A stretch of 8,557 nucleotides of DNA from JAHJRJ01 sp037443685 (lineage in GTDB: Bacteria; Bacteroidota; Ignavibacteria; UBA10030; BY39). The number at the start of each line of letters is the position of its first letter. Within the stretch, counting starts at the first letter, position 1. The notes under the pieces were generated by a model. That model did no database searches. It worked only from the letters and a program-made list of their open reading frames with translations, and was not told the origin of the DNA. The stretch lies in the NCBI GenBank assembly GCA_037443685.1, contig JBBINX010000088.1, positions 1-8,557 on the forward strand, given 5' to 3'. This document shows, piece by piece, positions 1-6,244 of the stretch. Position numbers and translations under genes: made by a program.

Positions 1-45
1 CATTGAATCAATGAACAAATTGCATCTATCAATCCTTTTTCCCAT
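1..45 (-). CDS. possible 5' end of an unidentified ORF, cut by the window edge
   Basis: An ATG at 45-43 on the minus strand opens a frame that stays open for 15 codons to the window edge (MGKRIDRCNLFIDSM). A good Shine-Dalgarno-like GGGAG (minus strand of 55-59) lies 9 nt upstream, which is better than at most starts here. The frame is also open further upstream, to a TAG at 102-100, so a TTG at 96-94 overlapping the end of the phosphoesterase gene is another possible start. It follows that gene in the same direction, as a third operon member would. The visible piece is charged and probably helical, but too short to assign a family. It could be chance, because 15 to 32 open codons prove little. 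Confidence 0.3.
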   Translation of the reverse strand, partial: MGKRIDRCNLFIDSM

Positions 46-88
46 TACATCAATCTCCCGCTCAACACTCCCTGCTATATGTTCATAT

Positions 89-1246
89 CTATTCAAATTC
101 TAATATGATATTCACTATCTCCGGTCTATTCCCAGTTCTTATGGGTGGTCCCCATGTGCCAACGCCACAAGAAATGTAAAACTGAGTATCGTCAATTTTC
201 TTATAACCCCAGCTAATTTCGTATATTGCTTCTGCGATAAAATTAAGGGGCCATAACTGTCCATTATGCGTGTGTCCTGATATTTGCAAATCAATTTTAT
301 TTTCAACAGCTTCATCCAAACCAATTGGTTGGTGATCCATCAAGATTACAGGATAATTTATGTTTACAGACGTCATCAATTCTTCCAACGTTTTTCTTCG
401 TCTATCGGTGAACCGGTTGATTGTTCGGTCCTCCCTTCCGACTAAATAAACAATGTCGTTAATAAAAACACTGCTGTCGCGAATTACATTAATACCGTTC
501 TTCGTCATAAAGCGACAAGATTGTTCTACACCTCCAATATATTCATGATTACCCGTAACAGCGAATACACCGAACTTCGATTTGATATTTTTCAAGCTCT
601 CTCCAATATTATCATCGATTACAGATGTTACGTCCTCATCTACAATGTCCCCTGCAAGGAGTACGATGTCCGGGTGAAGTGAATTTATCTTACTTACTAT
701 GTTATCGAAACGATGTTTACCGATAATCGTACCAAGATGAATATCGGAAGCAGCTACAATATTCAGTGACTTTACGGATTGTACTTTTTTCGGAATTGTC
801 AGGTTTAGAGTTTTAATTCTCGGAGAATTGGCATTAATAGACCCTATCAAGACAATGATAAGAACAAACAGAGTTATCGAATAAGCAATGAACTGTTTTG
901 TGTGCGCAACATTCGCTATTATAAATGATGGGAAAATAGTTATAAAATGATTCACTAATCTTAAAATATCTATGAAGAGAAGAGCTATAATAAAATACAA
1001 CATAGCGCCAAGCCAGAAAGAGCCAGTCCAGATTAACACATCGCTCACCGGCGATAACCAAACTCGCTCGAGCAATCTGCCTGCTATATATGAGAGGGAG
1101 AGGATTAAAAATAAAATGATATAATAAATCCGAATTGATGAATTCTGTGGGATAGCATGTAACCCTCTGATAAAGATATAGTAATTTATCAATCCATAGA
1201 TTGTGAAAAAAATACCAAAGAATATGACGAAGTTTAGAGTTTTCAT
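89..1246 (-). CDS. membrane-anchored metallophosphoesterase (YkuE/YaeI/TMPPE-like)
   Basis: This is a calcineurin-like metallophosphoesterase with an N-terminal membrane region. Counting from the upstream TTG (387 residues), hydrophobic segments lie near 5-27, 42-60, 73-97 and 120-138, giving about four membrane spans. The phosphoesterase domain fills roughly 160-387. It has the full two-metal set: SDIHLG (169-174), GDIVDED (201-207), GNHEY (234-238), DHQP with His307, and GHTHNGQ (326-332). Family members hydrolyse phosphodiester or pyrophosphate bonds. Some relatives (YaeI, chlamydial LpxG) cleave UDP-2,3-diacylglucosamine in lipid A synthesis, so a lipid-linked substrate is possible but unproven. 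I prefer the ATG at 1246 (385 aa) over the TTG at 1252, because ATG is the stronger codon and leads straight into MKTLNF. Neither start has a strong ribosome site. It begins 18 nt after the dehydrogenase stop, so the two are probably cotranscribed and translationally coupled. Confidence 0.88.
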   Translation of the reverse strand: MKTLNFVIFFGIFFTIYGLINYYIFIRGLHAIPQNSSIRIYYIILFLILSLSYIAGRLLERVWLSPVSDVLIWTGSFWLGAMLYFIIALLFIDILRLVNHFITIFPSFIIANVAHTKQFIAYSITLFVLIIVLIGSINANSPRIKTLNLTIPKKVQSVKSLNIVAASDIHLGTIIGKHRFDNIVSKINSLHPDIVLLAGDIVDEDVTSVIDDNIGESLKNIKSKFGVFAVTGNHEYIGGVEQSCRFMTKNGINVIRDSSVFINDIVYLVGREDRTINRFTDRRRKTLEELMTSVNINYPVILMDHQPIGLDEAVENKIDLQISGHTHNGQLWPLNFIAEAIYEISWGYKKIDDTQFYISCGVGTWGPPIRTGNRPEIVNIILEFE

Positions 1247-1264
1247 GATCAATTTTTCTTATCA

Positions 1265-2263
1265 TTATCCTATGACTAACACACCCGCTCCATTTATCTT
1301 ACTCGCTTTTAGCAATTGAAGTGCTCGGTTTGCTTCTTCAAGCGGGAATACTTCCACTTCAGTCTTGACTGTAATCTCAGCAGCGAGTTTCAAAAAATCA
1401 ATCGCGTCCTGACGTGTGCTGTTTGCTACACTGCGGATTGTTCTCTCGTAATACAATAAATCGTAGTTGACCTGCGGAATTGGACTTAGATAAATTCCTG
1501 CAAGTGCGAGAGTCCCGCCTTTGTGCAAAACGCTTAGAGCTTTAGGAACGATATCACCAACTGGTGCAAAACTTATTACACTGTCTAAAGCAACAGAAGG
1601 TTTTTCATCAGCAGTTCCTGTCCATACAGCGCCTAATCGTTCGGCAAGTTTTCTATGTTGTTCGCTGCGTGAAAAAACAAACACATCGCATCCCCAATGC
1701 CTTGCAACTTGTATCGCAATATGAGCAGAAGCACCAAATCCGTATAGACCCAACCTCTGACCAGGTTTTATTTTGCTTAATCTTAATGCCCGAAATCCAA
1801 TTATACCGGCGCATAATAATGGCGCTGCATCTACACTCGAAAATTTTTCTGGTATCTTGTAAGCAAAATTTTCATTAATTACTATATATTCGCCGAATCC
1901 TCCATCAACATCGTAACCGGTAAACTTAGCGTCGTTACATAAATTTTCTTTTTCAGTCGAACAAAATTCGCAAACACCGCAGGTGGAGTTAAGCCAAGGC
2001 ACCCCAACCTTATCATCTATCTTATGATTTGTTACGTTTTGTCCAATATCTTTAACAATCCCAATAATCTGATGGCCGGGTACGAGCGGTGATTTTTTTT
2101 GTGGTAATTCGCCTTCGATTATGTGTAAATCGGTATGACAAATGGCGCAAGCATGAATTTGAATTAAAATTTGACTCGCCTTTGGTACAAGAGTATTACT
2201 CTCAACCATTTTAAGAGGATTATATTCAATCGGCGCGGGATGTTGAATCTGTAGAGATTTCAT
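1265..2263 (-). CDS. zinc-dependent alcohol dehydrogenase family protein (medium-chain dehydrogenase/reductase)
   Basis: This 332-residue medium-chain dehydrogenase/reductase should oxidise an alcohol or reduce an aldehyde using NAD(P); the substrate is unknown. Catalytic zinc ligands are Cys42 in ICHTD, His64 in PGHQ and Cys151 in APLLCAG. The structural zinc site is Cys95, Cys98, Cys101 and Cys109. The Rossmann motif is GFGASAH (175-181). At the end of the second strand, VFSRS (196-200) puts Arg199 where many NADP-preferring members carry a basic residue, so NADPH use is plausible. The PGHQ variant (Gln for the usual Glu), VGVPWL, APLLCAGIIGFRAL and LYGFGASAH resemble, from memory, the adh_fam_2 subgroup (TIGR02822) rather than classical AdhP. 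Length is normal and no key residue is missing. The ATG at 2263 follows an A-rich leader with no clear Shine-Dalgarno. It is the first gene of a probable operon with the phosphoesterase. Confidence 0.93.
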   Translation of the reverse strand: MKSLQIQHPAPIEYNPLKMVESNTLVPKASQILIQIHACAICHTDLHIIEGELPQKKSPLVPGHQIIGIVKDIGQNVTNHKIDDKVGVPWLNSTCGVCEFCSTEKENLCNDAKFTGYDVDGGFGEYIVINENFAYKIPEKFSSVDAAPLLCAGIIGFRALRLSKIKPGQRLGLYGFGASAHIAIQVARHWGCDVFVFSRSEQHRKLAERLGAVWTGTADEKPSVALDSVISFAPVGDIVPKALSVLHKGGTLALAGIYLSPIPQVNYDLLYYERTIRSVANSTRQDAIDFLKLAAEITVKTEVEVFPLEEANRALQLLKASKINGAGVLVIG

Positions 2264-2284
2264 ATAAATAATTTTCTTTTATTT

Positions 2285-2326
2285 CAAATTTACAATATTA
2301 TCTCTATGTATGCAATATTTTTTCAA
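2285..2326 (-). promoter_or_regulatory. candidate promoter for the dehydrogenase operon
   Basis: Read on the minus strand, TTGAAA (2321-2326) and GATAAT (2297-2302) are separated by 18 bp, an acceptable sigma70-like pair. Transcription would start near 2290, about 27 nt before the ATG at 2263. A Bacteroidota-style -7 element (TAnnTTTG, here TAAATTTG) lies at 2285-2292 as an alternative, but without a well-placed TTTG partner. The call rests on sequence match alone, in a very AT-rich stretch. Confidence 0.4.
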
Positions 2327-2336
2327 ATTTATTTGA
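2323..2336. promoter_or_regulatory. 14-bp palindrome between divergent promoters (candidate operator)
   Basis: TCAAAT-TT-ATTTGA is a perfect inverted repeat of 6-bp arms around TT. It overlaps the proposed -35 of the dehydrogenase promoter (2321-2326) and the first bases of the proposed protease -35 (2333-2338). A dimeric regulator bound here could block both promoters. Its left part belongs to an 11-nt direct repeat, TTTCAAATTTA, found at 2282-2292 and 2321-2331. In AT-rich DNA such palindromes can arise by chance; the placement is what makes it notable. Confidence 0.35.
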
Positions 2337-2361
2337 TAATTCTTGAACAATTCATTATAAT
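2333..2361 (+). promoter_or_regulatory. candidate promoter for the secreted protease
   Basis: TTGATA (2333-2338, one mismatch from TTGACA) and a consensus TATAAT (2356-2361) are separated by exactly 17 bp. Transcription would begin near 2368, giving a leader of about 49 nt before the ATG at 2417. This is the best sigma70-like promoter in the window. Caution: the primary sigma factor of many Bacteroidota prefers a different -7/-33 pattern. Confidence 0.55.
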
Positions 2362-2403
2362 ATATAGTTAGGTGAACTTTTTACAATTTGTTTATTCAAT
2401 ATG

Positions 2404-2408
2404 AAAGG
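2404..2408 (+). promoter_or_regulatory. ribosome binding site of the protease gene
   Basis: AAAGG, within GAAAGGT, ends 8 nt before the ATG at 2417. This is good Shine-Dalgarno spacing and supports that start. An out-of-frame ATG at 2401 would give only a 10-codon peptide overlapping the true start. Confidence 0.6.
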
Positions 2409-2416
2409 TATATTTC

Positions 2417-5332
2417 ATGAAACTTTTTTTTAAACTTTTTTCTTTGATAATTATTTTTTTAGTAATTTTATCAGATCTCTATAGTCAGACCGAAAGTCAA
2501 AAGCAATGGCTTTTAGATTTCTCTAAACAAAAAGACGCAGAATGGCGAGCAAACCGACAGTTGGCAGAATCGCTTGCAATTATATACAAAGTACCTATAC
2601 GAAAAGAATATGAAGATGGAAGTATAATCGTACTTCAAGGTTTTGAGGATGGCAGGTTTATTTACGATGCAACAGACAACTTGGTCGCCGCGAGAACAGT
2701 TTCAACAGATAAAGTTTGGCCCGATAACTTTTACGGATTCCCTTTATCTGGTAATGATCAATTATTAGGATTATGGGAAGCTGGTGGTATCCCTAGAATA
2801 ACTCACCAAGAGTATAACGGCAGGATCACGGTCCGAGACGGCGCATCAAACGTTACACAACACGCTACTCATGTAGCCGGGACGATGATAGGAAGAGGAA
2901 TCGATGCAAATGCAAAGGGTATGTCGTTCAATGGAAAAATTGATTCCTATGACTCAGGTAATGACTTGAGCGAAATTAGCGCCGCAGCAGCGGCTGGATT
3001 GAAGGTATCCAATCATTCTTATGGTACAATCGCTGGATGGAGATGGAATTACTTTAGCGACAATAGATGGGCATGGTTCGGAAACCTTGCGATTAGTCAA
3101 GTCGAAGATTATAAGTTTGGTTTTTACGATAATAGCTCGGTAAATTGGGATAATTTTCTTTTCAATGCACCAAATATATTAGTAGTTAAAAGTGCAGGAA
3201 ATGATCGTGAAGATACTGGGCCCGCAGCTGGTGTACAACATTGGGTTCAGGATGGTGGGTGGGTGTTATCAACTACAACAAGAAATCCAGACGGAGGTCA
3301 ATTTGGTTACGATTGTATTGGTGATGCTCGCGGTATCGCCAAAAATACTTTGGCATTAGGTGCTGTTAATGATATACCCACAGGTTATAGTGGACCTGCC
3401 AGTGTTTCGATGTCGACTTTTAGCAGTTGGGGACCAACGGATGACGGTAGAATTAAACCTGACCTCGTCGCTAATGGTGTTAGTCTTTATTCGGCAAGTA
3501 ATACTTCAGATGCTGCATACGTTTCGTTAAGCGGAACATCCATGTCTTCGCCTAACACTTCAGGTTCCGTTGGACTATTATTGGAACTACAAGAACTTCT
3601 ATACGGGAAAGGTCTTCCTTTTCGTTCTTCAACAATGAAAGGTTTAATGATTCACACTGCCGATGAAGCCGGTTGGAATCCAGGTCCTGATTATACTTTC
3701 GGCTGGGGATTACTAAACACTTTCAAAGCATCGCAATTAATGAGGCTTTCGGCTGAAGTTGGCGGAGATACTTTAATAAGACAACTTAGAATAAACCAAG
3801 GGAGTTCGATACAATTTCAAGTAACATCAAACGGCTTAGAACCATTAAAAGCAACAATTTGTTGGATTGACCCACCTGGCACTCCGCCACCTGTCTCATT
3901 AAATCCACCTAATCTCATGCTTGTCAACGATTTGGATATAAGAATCACAGGACCGGGAGCAGTTACTTATATGCCGTGGGTTCTTAGACCGAGTGATCCC
4001 TCGTCAGCCGCGATAAAAAGTGATAACTTCAGAGATAACGTGGAACAAATAGAAATCTTAACTCCGACACCTGGGGTGTACATAGTTACAGTAAACCACA
4101 AAGGAAATTTAACAAATAATTTTCAAGATTTTTCACTAATAATCTCTGGAATAGTAATCCAACCCCCCGCATCTCCATTACTCACATTTCCCGCACATGA
4201 TACAACAGGGGTTAGGATTGATATACCGCTTCGCTGGAATCATGCAAGCAGAGGTATGAGTTATCAAATCCAAATCGCTACGGATTCATCATTCTCGAAT
4301 ATTGTTTTTCAAAAGGATTCAATAAAAGAATTAAATACTACTGCCCAAAATTTAGCATATATTACAAAATATTACTGGCGGGTAAGGGGCAAAAACAGCG
4401 GCGGTATGGGTGGCTGGTCACAAATAAGATCATTCACTACACAACTGGCGCCTCCTGCCATCCCAACACTCGTGTTTCCGACTTCCGACCAGATGAACTT
4501 ACCGCTAACTTTTACATTTATTTGGAATAAAGCTGAAAATGCAATCAGTTACAGATTACAGGTTTCGAATAATATTATTTTTTCAAGTTTAGTTCTGAAC
4601 GACTCAACGATTACAGATACTACCCGGCAAATAACAGGACTGGGGGATGGAAAACGATATTACTGGCGGGTAAATTCAAAGAACACGGTTGCCACAAGTA
4701 CTTACTCGCCACCTAGGATTTTCTTTACGAGATTAAATCCACCAGATAGTTTAAAAGTTTCGCTTTTACCCGTACAACACGTAAGTTTGACTTGGAGAGA
4801 TAGGTCGGCTAATGAGAGTAAATATTTTATAATTCGGAAACTCACAGGCGGTAATTACTCAATCATCGATTCAGTATCTACTGATCAGGTAACTTATACT
4901 GATACGACAGTCGAATACGGGAATGCGTATACATACCGTGTTTTTGCTGCGAATAGTTTTACTATTTCGGATTCGAGTAATGAAGCATCTGTAACAATTG
5001 TTTCTGTTCCATCAGAAATCGAAGTATTACCAAAAGAATATTCAATTTTTCAGAATTATCCGAATCCTTTCAACCCGACAACTGCTATAATGTATGGATT
5101 ACCGGTTGAAAGCGGGGTTTCAATAAACATATTTAATATTCTAGGACAAGAAGTTAAGTCATTAGTTAATTCTGTGCAGGATGCAGGATATAAAACCATC
5201 GAATGGAATTCCACAGACAATGCTGGTAATCCTGTGGTGAGCGGTGTTTATTTGATAAAATTTGAATTTTCTGATATAAAAAAACCGAGCAGCGCGATAA
5301 CACAGGTTAGAAAAATGTTATTAGTTAGGTAA
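2417..5332 (+). CDS. secreted S8 (subtilisin-like, KP-43-type) serine protease with FN3 modules and T9SS sorting domain
   Basis: A 971-residue exported protease. Residues 1-23 are a signal peptide (Lys-containing start, hydrophobic core, then LYS|QT), leaving Gln24 first after cleavage. Residues 24-110 are a propeptide-like region with no recognisable family. The S8 domain spans about 110-440: catalytic His149 in HATHVAGT, oxyanion Asn262 in SAGND, FSSWGPTDDGRIKPD (335-349), and nucleophile Ser375 in GTSMSSP. The expected catalytic Asp appears as Glu121 in LWEAGG. Residues 441-578 match the beta-barrel domain of KP-43-type enzymes (LVNDLDIRITGP, DNVEQI, FSLIISG). Three fibronectin-III-like modules follow (582-677, 678-773, 774-861), then a T9SS type A sorting domain (about 873-971) with FQNYPNPFNPTT. 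This predicts export by Sec, then by T9SS across the outer membrane, with the tail removed and the enzyme released or surface-attached. The likely role is digestion of external protein. The gene has its own promoter and stands alone. Confidence 0.92.
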   Translation: MKLFFKLFSLIIIFLVILSDLYSQTESQKQWLLDFSKQKDAEWRANRQLAESLAIIYKVPIRKEYEDGSIIVLQGFEDGRFIYDATDNLVAARTVSTDKVWPDNFYGFPLSGNDQLLGLWEAGGIPRITHQEYNGRITVRDGASNVTQHATHVAGTMIGRGIDANAKGMSFNGKIDSYDSGNDLSEISAAAAAGLKVSNHSYGTIAGWRWNYFSDNRWAWFGNLAISQVEDYKFGFYDNSSVNWDNFLFNAPNILVVKSAGNDREDTGPAAGVQHWVQDGGWVLSTTTRNPDGGQFGYDCIGDARGIAKNTLALGAVNDIPTGYSGPASVSMSTFSSWGPTDDGRIKPDLVANGVSLYSASNTSDAAYVSLSGTSMSSPNTSGSVGLLLELQELLYGKGLPFRSSTMKGLMIHTADEAGWNPGPDYTFGWGLLNTFKASQLMRLSAEVGGDTLIRQLRINQGSSIQFQVTSNGLEPLKATICWIDPPGTPPPVSLNPPNLMLVNDLDIRITGPGAVTYMPWVLRPSDPSSAAIKSDNFRDNVEQIEILTPTPGVYIVTVNHKGNLTNNFQDFSLIISGIVIQPPASPLLTFPAHDTTGVRIDIPLRWNHASRGMSYQIQIATDSSFSNIVFQKDSIKELNTTAQNLAYITKYYWRVRGKNSGGMGGWSQIRSFTTQLAPPAIPTLVFPTSDQMNLPLTFTFIWNKAENAISYRLQVSNNIIFSSLVLNDSTITDTTRQITGLGDGKRYYWRVNSKNTVATSTYSPPRIFFTRLNPPDSLKVSLLPVQHVSLTWRDRSANESKYFIIRKLTGGNYSIIDSVSTDQVTYTDTTVEYGNAYTYRVFAANSFTISDSSNEASVTIVSVPSEIEVLPKEYSIFQNYPNPFNPTTAIMYGLPVESGVSINIFNILGQEVKSLVNSVQDAGYKTIEWNSTDNAGNPVVSGVYLIKFEFSDIKKPSSAITQVRKMLLVR
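4160..4999 (+). repeat. three fibronectin-III-like modules within the protease gene
   Basis: Modules 1 and 2 (protein residues about 582-677 and 678-773) are homologous. Both open with a proline-rich linker and xLxFP, carry a W-N core strand and a YxxQxxxDxxFS-like or YRLQVSNNIIFS strand, and end in YYWRVxxKN. They share a 17-nt identical stretch encoding YYWRV, at 4369-4385 and 4657-4673, exactly 288 nt (96 codons) apart. Module 3 (774-861) is a more diverged fibronectin-III type with LTWRDRSANES and YTYRVFAAN. Such modules usually act as spacers or bind surfaces and carbohydrate. Confidence 0.7.
5033..5329 (+). other. type IX secretion C-terminal sorting domain of the protease
   Basis: Residues 873-971 of the protease contain YPNPFNPTT, a beta-rich body with INIFNILGQEVKSL, the AGYKTIEWN strand, the GNPVVSGVYLIKFEF strand and a short basic end (VRKMLLVR). 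This is the usual order of T9SS type A sorting domains, which direct passage through the outer membrane and are cut off afterwards. Its presence implies that T9SS genes exist elsewhere in the genome; none is in this window. Confidence 0.88.
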
Positions 5333-5383
5333 GTATTAACCTCTTTTCAAGTGCACGCTACTTGTAGTTAATTAGTTGAGACA

Positions 5384-5416
5384 GTGCGACTCACTTTAAT
5401 AGGAAGTGGGTCGCAC
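5384..5416. terminator. 13-bp hairpin between convergent genes (possible bidirectional terminator or repeat element)
   Basis: GTGCGACTCACTT (5384-5396) pairs with AAGTGGGTCGCAC (5404-5416) around a 7-nt loop, TAATAGG. In plus-strand RNA all 13 pairs form, one as G-U; in minus-strand RNA that position is a C-A mismatch. It lies 51 nt after the protease stop and 22 nt beyond the comF stop on the other strand, the expected place for a shared terminator. No clean U-tract follows on either side, so it could instead be a REP-like intergenic repeat. It is much more GC-rich than its surroundings. Confidence 0.55.
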
Positions 5417-5423
5417 GCTCGGA

Positions 5424-5433
5424 CCCTTCGGGG
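5424..5433. terminator. small TTCG-capped hairpin next to the main hairpin
   Basis: CCC-TTCG-GGG forms a short stem with the very stable TTCG tetraloop on the plus strand. It sits 7 nt after the 13-bp hairpin and just outside the comF stop codon. Plus-strand RNA continues into ATTGTTATTTT, a weak T-rich run. It may add to termination of the protease transcript, but a 3-bp stem alone is weak evidence. Confidence 0.3.
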
Positions 5434-5438
5434 GATTG

Positions 5439-6155
5439 TTATTTTGCGGCTGCTGCAGATGCTACATATACAGACGTTGCTCCATTATCAATTAATACTT
5501 TTGCTGCTGCTTCTAATGTCGAACCGGTAGTAATTACATCATCGACGAGGAGAATCGTTTTCCCCCTGATAAAGTTACTGCGTTTCAGATTCAAACCGAA
5601 AGCATCGGTAACGTTTAGTCTTCTTTCATCTAAATTCAATTTCGTTTGGGATTGTGTGTATCTTTTTCGAAAAATTATATCGTTTATAAATTCTTTCTTT
5701 ATGATTTGAGATATCCCTCTACATATATAATCGCTCTGATTGTATCCTCTCTCCCTAATTTTTAATTTGTGGAGTGGCACGGGTGTAATATAATCGACCT
5801 TTTCCTGAATCGAATCGAACATTATCCTCTTCCCTATTTCGTTCCCCAATTTTTCTCCAAATGATCTGAGATTCCGGTATTTTAATAAGTGAATTGCTTC
5901 TTGAAGCTTTCCTTCCTTTTCAAACAAGAAACAAGTTGTTAGCCCTTGTACTATACCGCCCGATTTAAATTGTTCTATCAGTTCGTTGTAAACTGGATGC
6001 GATTTTGTAACTTCAGGGAAGCTTGACCAGCAAATATTACATACGCGGTCCTCGTTTTCTTGAAGCCGTAAATTACATAAATAACACAGTGGTGGAAAAA
6101 TAAAATCACGAAGTGGAACGACTGACAATTTGTATAATTTTTGCATTATTAGCAT
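5439..6155 (-). CDS. comF: ComF family protein (phosphoribosyltransferase-fold, DNA uptake type)
   Basis: This is a 238-residue ComF/GntX-type protein, normal length for the family. The N-terminal zinc-ribbon cysteines are Cys24, Cys27, Cys39 and Cys42 (LCYLC, VCNICW). Next come LLKYRN (90-95), the conserved PVPLH (125-129) and RERGYNQ (134-140), and TQSQTKLNLDERRLNV (167-182). The phosphoribosyl pyrophosphate loop is ILLVDDVITTGSTL (201-214). In naturally competent bacteria ComF is needed for handling imported single-stranded DNA, but its chemistry is unsettled and non-competent species also carry it. The ATG at 6155 is the longest start and a second ATG at 6146 would remove three residues; neither has a clear ribosome site. 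It lies 89 bp after uvrB on the same strand and could share its transcript. No other competence gene is visible. Confidence 0.92.
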   Translation of the reverse strand: MLIMQKLYKLSVVPLRDFIFPPLCYLCNLRLQENEDRVCNICWSSFPEVTKSHPVYNELIEQFKSGGIVQGLTTCFLFEKEGKLQEAIHLLKYRNLRSFGEKLGNEIGKRIMFDSIQEKVDYITPVPLHKLKIRERGYNQSDYICRGISQIIKKEFINDIIFRKRYTQSQTKLNLDERRLNVTDAFGLNLKRSNFIRGKTILLVDDVITTGSTLEAAAKVLIDNGATSVYVASAAAAK

Positions 6156-6197
6156 TGATATGAATTGAGATTTGGATTATTTTCATTTTTTGATTTA

Positions 6198-6214
6198 TTC
6201 ATTGCATCAATGAA
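6198..6214. repeat. inverted repeat in the uvrB-comF gap
   Basis: TTCATTG (6198-6204) and CAATGAA (6208-6214) form a perfect 7-bp stem around CAT. No U-tract follows in either direction, so it is a poor terminator. It may be a transcript-processing or protein-binding site, or chance. Positions 6200-6214 match the first 15 bases of the window at 14 of 15 positions. Confidence 0.35.
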
Positions 6215-6244
6215 ACAATGATAAAATGATCTAATCATAATTTT

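Noticed and set aside
834..1265. 143-codon minus-strand ORF starting at an ATG overlapping the dehydrogenase stop
   Set aside because: It lies in another frame inside the phosphoesterase gene, whose motifs are unambiguous. Its translation is rich in Tyr, Phe and Cys with no recognisable domain.
1564..1878. Plus-strand ORF of 104 codons inside the dehydrogenase gene
   Set aside because: It is antisense to a clearly conserved gene, has no ribosome site and no recognisable domain.
2343..2361. TTGAAC paired with TATAAT as the protease promoter
   Set aside because: The spacing is only 7 bp. TTGATA at 2333-2338 gives the proper 17 bp with the same TATAAT.
2401..2433. Ten-codon upstream ORF overlapping the protease start
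   Set aside because: Its ATG lies in the same stretch as the ribosome site of the protease and has no ribosome site of its own. The peptide shows no leader or attenuator features.
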